Source of the DNA: Apostichopus japonicus
Taxonomy: Eukaryota; Echinodermata; Holothuroidea; Aspidochirotida; Stichopodidae
DNA: 64,000 nt
Reading direction: 5' to 3'
Assembly (NCBI RefSeq): GCF_037975245.1
Contig: NC_092562.1
Location: 7,915,001 to 7,979,000, forward strand
Part shown: piece after piece, positions 46,815 to 57,032 of the stretch
How the letters are laid out: the number at the start of each line of letters is the position of its first letter
Position numbering within the stretch: position 1 is the stretch's first letter
Made by a program: the position numbers and the translations under genes
The notes under the pieces: model-generated
Databases searched by the model: none
Seen by the model: only the letters and a program-made list of their open reading frames with translations
What the model was told of the DNA's origin: nothing

Positions 46815-49800
46815 AACAAAACATTTTTGGTTACATATAACCGAAGATTTATTAAAGTGATGCCCCGTAAGTCGAATTAACGATTTACAACCAGCATAAC
46901 AATAATGTACATGTGCAATTATAAAGTAATACTGAGCGATAGTGAATAATTATAAAGGAAACGTCTTTGAAAGGCTGTCATTCATAAAAGATGAACCATA
47001 ATAACATTTTAACTAATCTTTGGCAATATTGCGGCCATAAAACTATTTTTGAAAGGTCTCAATAACAAGGAACTACAAACAATTACTAGTTGGCTTAATC
47101 ATATCAATACCCTACAGCTTCTGGTTCCCATAGCAACCATTCTAGGGACAAACATGTACGTATGGTATACAGTCATACGATAACATAGTAGGCCTTGTAT
47201 TGAACACGTACACTCACTTGCACGTACACACTACACAGTGCTTGGCACTGCGGTCGTTTAACTTTAAATTTATAACACCATGAGCAACATAACGGCCTTG
47301 CGAACATTTAATTACGGACAGATACTGGATATATTTAAACTCAAAGCATCCACAACTGTTCGGTGTTTTAATACGGATATAACTATGAAATTTGGAAGTA
47401 AACATTCACAGGACTTTGGAAAGAACATTTGGAAAACAGTTTGGACATGTTAGACGTTTCAGCCCTAACAGCAGCAGTAACGTTGAAGTCATTGTTGGAG
47501 GCAACAGCTGTGCAGCCTACACTTTGGCCTAGACTCGAGTGCGGATCCATGTTTTCGCGTCCTTTACCTCTGATGGCATCTTGCAAGACTTTTGAACAAG
47601 ATCGTTTCTGTGAATTAAGTCTTTCTCAACCAGGTTTGCAAATCTTCCATTGTTTTCCTGAGTGTCTACCTCGTCTAAAGTGCGCAAATCGAAGTTCAAA
47701 TCAAACGTTATATTAGCCATTTTGTGTTTTTGATGTATTTCGATAGCTCATCAAAGCAGACGACAAAACATGGTAACAATTGTATTCATCCGCCGGTAAT
47801 TTTACCGTGCGTTACTCACAGGATTAACCACGGTCAGCTGACCTGAATGGACCAATAGCATTTAGGAATCTTTACTAAGTATGAATGAACCACAGTTTAT
47901 TGACTATACCCTAAACGGGCTATGAGAAACGACAATCTTCGAATATTCAATATGAAGATATAAATCGCAGTAAATTGTACATTTGTTCTGTATGTACAAT
48001 TTCTTTTCCCTACTTTTGTTGCTTCATATTTCTGCTTCTTCTGGATTGACAGTCATCGATGCCTCAACTATGCTCCCAAACTTTCAAGGCTAAAGGAACT
48101 TCTCGGTCTTTGGTCACAACGTATTGAACACCTACAGGTAAAATTACTATTGTCAAAGCTTTTGGTTTATCTCAATTGCTTTATATTTTCAACCTCTCTC
48201 AAATCCTCCAGCACATTGGTGACTTGAAGACAACTGTTTTCAATGTTATCTGGTCTCATACATTTCAAAAGCACCCACCCTACCAGTCTCAAAATATGAA
48301 TCGCTAACAGTCAGTGCCTTAGACTCAAGCGTACATGCTGAGATGCCTGGCAGATTACCATCATGACTTTTTTCTTTACTTTCTTGCGGCTATTCTGTAC
48401 CGTTCATCGCATAATGTAAGTAAAGCTATAGCACGGTTACCTCGTATGAAACTTCTCACTTATCGTTCTAATTATAGCATTCGTCGTATCCCCTAGTTTA
48501 AAACTTTCGTAATGAGTGTCAAGACCCCCATCTTTCCACGCAAAATAAATAACTATAGACATGAGTGTTGTAGTAATGGCTTCCCCCGATGGTGAACATT
48601 TTCTTCCCTAAGATTCCATTGTTAACCTCCGGTGTTCTTTACTTACTTCTGCTGATGTTCGCAAGCGCGAAGAAATATGGTTTTTAGACTGGAGTTACAC
48701 AAAGTTGAACTCAATGAAGACTTGACGCCACTCAACCGTTACACCTTTCATTTATCCATGTGATGCGGTTTGATAGTTTTTTTTTCAGTAATTATTTCGT
48801 TGAGAAAGACTTCATGTGAACCGAAAATGGAAAATATTTACTTTAATAAATTTGTGCTCTCTTAGTCCATATACTATGTATTGTTCTTCAACTCATTAGT
48901 TTCTGTTCGTTAGTTTTATTCGGGCACATGTGGACTCTTTCATTATTATGTTTGGACCCCGTTAGGATCACGATCATTTCAATGCCAAAACGTCTGTACT
49001 TGCAAAGGGACTTACTTTCTGCGCTTCAAGCAAGTAAATCCAGTGGGCCCAGACGTATCAAGCTATGAGAATTCTTCAAGGATGACCAACCTCCTCAAGA
49101 AGATACCGCAAAGAAAGATATTATATAAAGATACGTTGGAGTTCAACGCAAACTATTTACATTGGTTGGTATACGTGCTAATGTAACCCATGTGAGCCTC
49201 AATATGTAGAATGTCAGTTAAGGTTAGAACAGAGGTCCAAAAAGAGAAAGAAAAGGATAATCCAAGGAGTTGCATATCTCATCGCAACAAAACTACATAT
49301 ACACATTTCACCTTAGATCGCATGACCTTTGACCTCAGTTACTATGGCAACTACATATTTTGATAGAACCAGACATTTCCATTATACCCGTGACCAGAAT
49401 TTGCATAGATACATTGTTGAAAACTTTTAATATCATACACTCCATTGAGGTCTTGTACCAATAAAACTACTACTTTTACATTTCACAGCTAATGTCGGAG
49501 GATTCAGTATTTGTTGCTAATTTGTTTTTGTGGTATAGGCCCACGTGCCTTGTTGATATTACAATACAGTAGGGCAGTAATCAATAACACGCAATGAAGA
49601 TTTATCTAGATCTCATATACCTATTTCATTCAACCTGCGTATTCCGATGCGGCTGGTTTGATAAAACAATGGCTGAACGAGAAGATCGTAATCATGTTGC
49701 TCATAATCGTGTTTTGACTGATCACCGATCTTGTGTTATTTAGGTGTACGTTAACGAGGCGCCCCTTGTCTACTCTTCACAACTGTATTTCACTTATAAT

Positions 49801-51293
49801 ATTCTTAGAATCAGTGGGCATTATATTGTGTGGTGTGTGGTCATCCATTTCGGACTCACCACCGCAAAAATATTTTTTTTTTGTAAGCTTTAGATAAATT
49901 TCGTTTAATTCGTTTAATCACCAGTATATATACAAAACTTGGTCGAGGCTGTGTTTGCGTAACAAACATATCAATTGAACATGAATATGTCCTTAGGATT
50001 GTTTCAAAGGAATAGATAATTAAGGAATTAAGATATTTCCATTCTTCGTACAACAATCATCTGCTTTTGCAATATCCTATTGTAATAAGTAGCAATATAG
50101 ACGATGATTCCTCCAACAGTTCAGCAATCGCGATATTGAGCATTCTGCTTATAAACCAAAAACCCGAATCAATATGGATTTTAGAAGATATCACCAACTT
50201 CCTTTTCGATGGTTAGGATATCCGAATTGCCAACTGCCTTGTTTACTTCATCAAGCAAAATCCAAATATCATATGAATGACAACTAATCCAAAAACTAAA
50301 AAAAACGTGCAAAGAAAATTTATGTTTTTCAGATGTCTCAGTTTATCAACTCTTTTTATTGCAACATATCAACAACAGATCGGAGGAATGGAGTCTGTTA
50401 GAGATTTTTGAATGTAACATTTTTGTTTATGAATTAAAACCATCATTAACAGATGATGAGGCAAGCGAAAGTAAAACTTCATCTCAGGAAACGACTGCTG
50501 AACTGTTCTCTGCCTCCAAACGAAGCCTTCAGCAACGCTTTAGCAAATACTAAATCTTTTGCTGAATATCGATACTGTAAAAACATATGGGCTCAATATA
50601 ACATGGCGTCGTTTGAATATTATTTCATATGGTATGATATTAAAGATGTAGTTCCGTTTGTAGAATAAAAAAGATGTTTGAATTTTACAAGGGGAACGAG
50701 ATGAATATGTTCAAACAGGTGATTTCTTTTCCAGAAACCATGTGATATTTACTTAATTAAAGGCGTTTCATTGAGTTTTTTTTCTAGGGAGTTTTAGAAC
50801 GAATCATCGAACACGATTCAAATTTCATTTTAATAAAATAATAATGAATCGTAAAGAACCGTCTAAGCTGTAAAATTAAACGATAACAGAAAGAGGTACA
50901 AACTAAAAAAGAGGAGAAAAGCCTCTTAATTGTTGCACTTTTGCACGTTTCAGTAGTTGGCAATCAAAACATCTAATTTTCTCCTCATGTTTTCAGGTTG
51001 AAACAATTAGTCAGTCGAATGAAAATACTCTCAAATTTGTCTTCTATTTAAACATTTTTCTAGGTCTATTTGTACCCATGTTTTGTTTCTGCTTGTCTAC
51101 GTAATGATTTCTTGCGTAGTCCAGTAGGTAGATGTGCTGTGCTTAATTTTTCATAAAGCATTTAATCCGTAATCCTTCCCGGCCAAGAAAGAAGAAAGAA
51201 ACAAACTTGTCTACGTATTAAATTAAAACAAAATAAAACTGTTAGCAAACTGCTTATCCACTAGAGTGCCTGTGTAATAGAATGTGTAAAAGT
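46815..51293. other. Intergenic; no recognised gene
   Basis: 4.5 kb, AT-rich. One repeat fragment (gtgcgttactcacaggatta, 47808-47827) matches the MITE at 46702. Short frames at 47383-47720 overlap on both strands and have no family features. Confidence 0.45.
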
Positions 51294-51389
51294 AAGTTGG
51301 CCTGACGTTTCGATCCTAGCAGGATCTTCTTCAGAGGCTTTTAAGCCTCTGGAGAAGATCCTGCTAGGATCGAAACATCAGGCCAACTT
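51294..51389. ncRNA. Head-to-head pair of hammerhead ribozyme motifs in a 96-bp palindrome
   Basis: Minus-strand half: CTGAAGA (51334-51328), stem II AGATCC-TGCTA-GGATC, GAAAC (51311-51307), then GTC (51306-51304) followed by AGGCC, which pairs with GGCCT-like gcct just before CTGAAGA (stem I). All invariant boxes are present, including the GUC cleavage triplet. Stem III would be only A-U and C-G around a self-complementary ACGT, as in dimeric hammerheads. Plus-strand half: CTGGAGA (one change in the core, 51349-51355), the same stem II, GAAAC (51372-51376) and ATC. The halves are almost exact reverse complements. Penelope-like elements are known to encode such motifs; the class is inferred. 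Confidence 0.65.
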
Positions 51390-51984
51390 CCTTTTAAATT
51401 AAAACTATAATCACAACAACAACGAAACTGAGGATCGAAAACAGGATCCTTCAACCATAACCTTTTGGATGTCCACGTCTTGACTTATCGTAGGGTCGAT
51501 CATATAAGGGTCACACTTGGGCAAATCTTAGGGTCGCTGTTGAATCATTCCCAATGGTATTCCGATTGGCCTTCTTGTGCATATCGATCTTACTTATACT
51601 ATACTACTGAGAACACCCTCCGATGACGGAGATTACATAGTCTTGGTTTAGACATGTTCGTTGCTCTGGCGTACTTTTATCTCTCACGAAGCTTCCGTGC
51701 ACGATACCGGTTATTATGTTTGCACGATTGGGGGCGCTCGTCCGCTCTATTGTAGCAGCTTATTTCATTACACCGCTGTAGTATATATGCATTGTATGCT
51801 ATATCTACACATCTTGAGATTATGTATGCACGAGGGCGCTTGTCCACTGAATTAAACTTGCCCGAAGATCTGTCCGTTACAAACGCCGAAAGAAAATGAG
51901 GAAATTGGGGCGCACTATAAACATACACCACACGCCAACATTGAGAAGTTGCCTATAGTAGTCTAGGGTCTAAACAAGACTAGA
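51390..51984. other. Short gap between ribozyme palindrome and array
   Basis: Nothing recognisable. The overlapping frames at 51661-51931 on both strands look like chance. Confidence 0.4.
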
Positions 51985-54060
51985 GATTACCCTGTGTTGA
52001 GCCCCCTGAGGAATGGGAAACTGTTCGTTTTGGTCTTTAACGATTCCTTGAGATCAGAGATCTGAGAGGAGCATACTCCTCAGAAAACGGAGTCTAGGCA
52101 CTATTTGGAGCCTACCGGATCGCGGAAAATAGGTCGTTTTACTCAAAAACTTTCTTTCGAGCTCAGAGAGGAACGAGGAAGCGTACCCCCAAGGAAACTT
52201 GAGAGATCCCTGAGGTGCGGGAGGCTGCCCGTTTTGGTCTAAAACGCTGCGTTGAAATCAGAGAGATTATAGGACCTCACCCTTCCGACAACAGACCTCA
52301 CCCCCATGTTTCCGTTTAAGGTCGTTTTTCACGTAAACGTTCTCTCGAGCTCAGAGAGATTAGAGGAGGACACCGCTGGTAAACGAGGCCTAGCCCCTGT
52401 TCGAGCCCCGGAGATGCGGGGAACAGGTCGTTTGACGCGTAAACGTATAAACGAGGATATCCTGTTTTAGGACCTAGAGCAAGGAGAGACTGCCTGTTTT
52501 GGTAAAAAAACGCTCCCTGACTGTCCCGCCTTGAAGTCCCACCCGCGGCAAGGAACAGGCCGTTTAGGTCGATAAGGTAGGGGATTGCTCATCTCGCCGC
52601 GAGAGACACCAATCCCGGAACGGTGCCTACCACAAGTTTTGAGCCCCTTACGCGGCGGAAACAGGCAGTTTCGGTCGAAAACGACGGGTGCTCCTCTCGA
52701 CCAACTTTTACCCCTTATAAGGCGGGAAATAGGCCTCTCAGGTAAAAAACGAATGATGGTGCTCCTTCGGTAAGAGGAGACACCCTCGGAAACAGTATCT
52801 GCGATCAAATTTGAGACCCTTATCAGGTGGGGAACAGGTCGTTTAGGTCGAAAGTGAACGGGGGTGCTCCTCTCTGCGAGGGGAGACACCACGCAAGAAA
52901 ACGGTGCATACCACCACATTTACCCACTCACGAAACGGAGAATACTTTGTTCACGCCGAAAACGTGCCCCACTTGGCGAGAGAAGACAACAACCCCTCCA
53001 GAAAACGATGCCTTTCACTTTATTTTAGCCCTAGACGAGGTGGAAAACATGCCGTTTGGGTAAAAACGAACGGGGTGCTCCTCGCGGCGAGAGGAAACAC
53101 CCCCTGAAGAGAACGGTGCCTACCACCAAATTTAACCATCTCATGAAACGGAGAACAGGCTGTTCATGTCGAAAACGAAAGGGGAGCTCCTCTCGGCGAG
53201 GAAAGACACACACCCATTCGGAAAACGGTGCATACCATCAACTTTTAGCTCATTATCAGGTGGGGAACAGGCCGCCTAGGTCGAAAACGAACTGTGGGGC
53301 TCCTATCGGCGAGAGGAGACAACTCTCAAGAAAACGGTGCCTACCACCAAAATTTACCCTTCATGTAACGGAGAACAGGTTGCCCAGGTTAAAAACAAAA
53401 AAAAAGGGGGGGGGGGCTCCTCTAGGCTAGAGAAGACACACATCCATCCGGAAAACGGTGCCTACCATCAAATTGTAGCCCCTTATCAGGTGGGGAACAG
53501 GCCCTTTAGGTCGAAAACGAACGGGGTGCTCTTCTCGGTGAGAGACCATTCCCGGGAAATGGTGCCTTTCAAAAACACTTTACCCTATAAGAAGGCGGAG
53601 AACAGGTTGTTCAGGTCAAAAACGAATGAGGGTGCACCTCTCGGCGAGAGGAGACTCCCCTCCGGAAACGGTGTTTAACATCAAACTTGAGCCCATTACT
53701 TGGTAGGGAACAGGCCGCTCAGGTCGAAAACGAAAGAGGGTAACGGTGCCTACCACATGAGCCCCATACGCTGCTGGGAACGTGCCGATCGATCGGAAAC
53801 GAACGGGAATGATCCTCTCGGCGAGAGGAGACACCCCTCCGGAAACGGTGTCTAACATCACATTTAAGCCCCTTACCAGTAGGGAACAGGCCCCTCAGGT
53901 CGAAACCGAAGGGGGGGGGGGCTCCTTCCGGAGAGGGGAGACACACTCCAGTGAACGTTGCCTATGACCAGTTGTGAGACACTTAACGCGGCTGGGAACA
54001 GACCATTTGGGTCAAGAACAAACGGGAGTGTTCCTATCGGCGAGAAGAGACACCCCAAAT
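51985..54060 (+). repeat. Tandem array of ~110-bp units with GC-rich hairpins, about 19 copies
   Basis: Each unit runs: ggtcgaaaacgaacggggtg, ctcctctcggcgagaggaga (a near-perfect hairpin), cacccc..ccggaaaacggt, gcctaccacca.attt.agc, ccctta..aggtggggaaca, ggccgttta. Hairpin centres lie near 52598, 52768, 52876, 52976, 53086, 53196, 53309, 53426, 53538, 53644, 53821, 53930 and 54040, i.e. steps of 100-117 bases. One unit near 53735 has lost its hairpin. The left third (51985-52580) is more diverged. The array is GC-richer than its flanks and ends abruptly at 54060. Confidence 0.85.
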
Positions 54061-54327
54061 AAGAAATAAGAAATTGAAGTCAAAGCAATTTGTTTCTAAT
54101 TTTTGTGTATTGTGTGTACAAGTTTTAATTTATGCGCATACTAATTAGCCTTTATTAGACCCTTGTTCCAGTTAAATAACAACTGAGGTGTTAAAACATG
54201 AAGTTGGTGCACAGCAGCCTCTTCTTATCACTCCAGCCCTTGAACAGCTTGGAGACCATGACTTTGATACTGACCGTAAATTTGATAGCCTGTAATATAT
54301 GATAATTTATTCGCCAAAAAATCGAAA

Positions 54328-54373
54328 ATATAACAAAACGTCAAAAAATCAGTCATATCCCTCATATATATAA

Positions 54374-54459
<86 letters not shown>

Positions 54460-54462
54460 AAT

Positions 54463-54520
<58 letters not shown>

Positions 54521-54578
54521 TTATATATATTTATATATATATGAGGGATATGACTGATTTTTTGACGTTTTGTTATAT
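54328..54578. repeat. ~250-bp near-perfect palindrome with an AT core
   Basis: The left arm atataacaaaacgtcaaaaa (from 54328) and the right arm ending at 54578 are reverse complements through atcagtcatatccctcat and on into (TA)n with matching aaat interruptions. Only a 2-bp length difference and one base change are evident in the inner arm. Confidence 0.85.
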
Positions 54579-54583
54579 ATATT

Positions 54584-55135
54584 ATAACGCTAACTCAGTC
54601 TAAGATTCTGGTGCGTCCAAATATTCCCTGCTGAGGACTGGTGGTGGTATGGAAACAAATGCGGCTTGGATGGTTGTATGTTAGTAACGACGAGCCTTAA
54701 ATCTCGCTATTACATGCAAAAGATATAACACATAGATAAACGAGTAAAGAACAAGCGCTGTGTAGATTTCGCAATCTATTACTATAACCAGCCACGGTAC
54801 AAACAATACATCGGCACGAAGCTCTCAATAATAGGTAGAAATCATGCACTTAACGATAATGGTCACAAACGAGGTCTCAATACCGAAGTAGAGTCCTGTA
54901 ACGATACGTACAAAAGTGTATAAAAGACGAATACAAGACAGATACAAGTACGACCAAAATGGTCGGAGCCAGGGCTACTACCGAACCAAACGATTCAGAT
55001 CGGGAGCGAAGACTGGTCACAAGTCTTGAGGTCTGCTTCAGCTGAGCTGGTAAGCAGACATCACGTGACCTGTAATTATCACGTAATGTAGCCTATGGCA
55101 AATAGAGGGCGACAGATATGATAACCAACGGCATC

Positions 55136-55138
<3 letters not shown>
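54584..55138 (-). mobile_element. Solo-LTR-like repeat, copy A
   Basis: Same sequence as 56433-57032 with indels. On the minus strand it starts TGTGATGCCG and includes a TATA-like cttttatacac, then ccaccagtcctcagcaggga near the end. Flanks atatt and atata are near-identical but lie in AT-rich DNA. No gag, pol or primer site adjoins. Confidence 0.5.

Positions 55139-55227
<89 letters not shown>
55139..55227 (+). repeat. (AT)n microsatellite
   Basis: About 88 uninterrupted bases of AT dinucleotide. It generates the YIYIYI run in one short frame, which is not a protein. Confidence 0.95.
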
Positions 55228-55229
<2 letters not shown>

Positions 55230-56432
55230 GAAACCTCATTTCAATACCTTTCCAACATTGCATAGGCTCCTTTTGCCAAAAGTGACTGGATTTTGAGTAA
55301 TTAAAATATGTAAATAATTCCTCAGGGACCTTTGAGACTTTGGTATATATATTGTACAATAAGGGAAAAGAACCCTTTGCAAATACGGTACTGAAAATAC
55401 GTTCAAATTTCGTCTCTAAGCAGTATAAGGGTAACCCTCGCTGGGGCGCAGCTACAAATTTCGTGGAACCACTAGCTACCATGTCATTATCAAACTTAGC
55501 ATTCCACTGTGTCAATGCAACAGCAAGAATTCCCGGCGAAGATGAAAAGGCGCTATAGGTGGAAGATGACTCATACATGACAAAAACAATAGTGGAGGGT
55601 GGATGATTCTGTAAGTTTAAAACGATTTAATTCCCGACTTCACGCACATGGTTTCACAAAACTATCAAAACATCCTTGTCCATATTAGGCCGTAATCCGA
55701 TCGTATGCCTAAAAAGTGCTTAGTTTGGGGGTTTTGCTGACCATTTTCTTTTTGGGTGACTACTTGATTTGAGTGAAATGAGTACAATTTGATACTAAGC
55801 TTGGTTTTCTGTTTGTTGGCAGTGATGAAATGTGCACATGGCTGTGCCAAGAACCAAACTGGCGGCTAGATGCCCATATATGGCTAAAATGAATTTGGAT
55901 TTTATTTAATAGCCAGGGTGGGAGAGTAGAGTGTTATAAAACAATCCCTATAAAGGGTCTTCTCAAGAACAATAAGCCCACCGAATTTGAAACTTGTCTG
56001 ATACTAACTGGGGGAGCAATTAACAGAAAATTAAAATAGATGGCGCCCTTTACTCATTGCTTAGACTTTTAAGGCAAATGTACCGAGATGTTTTAGAAAC
56101 ATTACAGAGGTTGTATGAAATAATTTATGGCTGAAAGTAACATGGTATGAAAGAATATTCATTGCTGTTATGATGATTTCAGCATGTTATGCTGTTACCA
56201 TGGTAACCAAAATTCAGATGTCTTTTGAGGATTGACCAGAAGGAATGTTAGCTGTGATATGTCTATTTCTACTGAGATATGATCTCGAAACTTGGTGGGA
56301 ATGTGTTTTTCTTGATTGAGACCAGTTTCATTTCAAGTTTTGTTTTGTTTCTGTGGTACAAATGGATTTCTGGTGGTCAGAAGTCGATGATACACTGGCT
56401 TCAGCTTTTCTGTATAAATTATAGAGCATATG
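55228..56432. other. Spacer between the two LTR-like repeats; no gene
   Basis: 1.2 kb with no reverse transcriptase, integrase or gag features, so the two repeats do not bound one intact retroelement. Confidence 0.5.
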
Positions 56433-57032
56433 ATAATGTTAACTCAGTCTAATTTTCCGAGGGCGCTTATATATTCCCTTTGAGGACTGGTGGTGGTGTG
56501 GAAACAAATGCGGCTACAATGGCAGTGTATTAATAACGATGAGCCTTGAATCTCGCTGATACATGCAAAGAATAAAACACAGATAAACGAGTAAAGAACG
56601 AGCACTGAACTTTCACCATCTTTTACCATAATCAGCCACGGTACAGACAATGCATTGGCACGAAACCCTCAATAATATATAGAAATTTATTTTACTTAAA
56701 CAAAAATGGTTACAAACGAGATCTCAATACCGAAGTAGAGTCCTATAACGATACGTACAATATTGTATAAAAAACGAACAGATAAAAATACGACCACAAT
56801 GGTCGGAGCCAGGGCTACTACCAAACGAACGATTCAGAACGGGAGCGAATTAGAAGAATTATTCAATCATTTATACAAGTCTCGAGATCTGATCCAGCTG
56901 AGCTGATGAACAGACGTCACATGACCTGCAATACTTACATCACTGTCCACATGGAAAACACATGTGGCTGAAAACAGTGCATGTAGCCTAGATAAATAGA
57001 GGGCGACAGATAAAATGACCAACAGTATCACA
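56433..57032 (-). mobile_element. Solo-LTR-like repeat, copy B
   Basis: Flanked by an exact 5-bp ATATG (56428-56432 and 57033-57037). The minus strand begins TGTGATACTG and ends CTGAGTTAACATTAT, so the TG start is canonical but the CA end is not, unless the border is two bases further out. It matches copy A along its length except for a ~40-base insertion near 56940-56990. Confidence 0.55.

Noticed and set aside
52000-54060. CRISPR array
   Set aside because: The repeat unit is diverged along its full ~110-bp length, with no short constant repeat and unique spacers, and the context is eukaryotic.
55093-55578. 161-codon minus-strand frame with a YIYIYI run
   Set aside because: The run is the (AT)n microsatellite. 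The rest has no family features and overlaps repeat edges.
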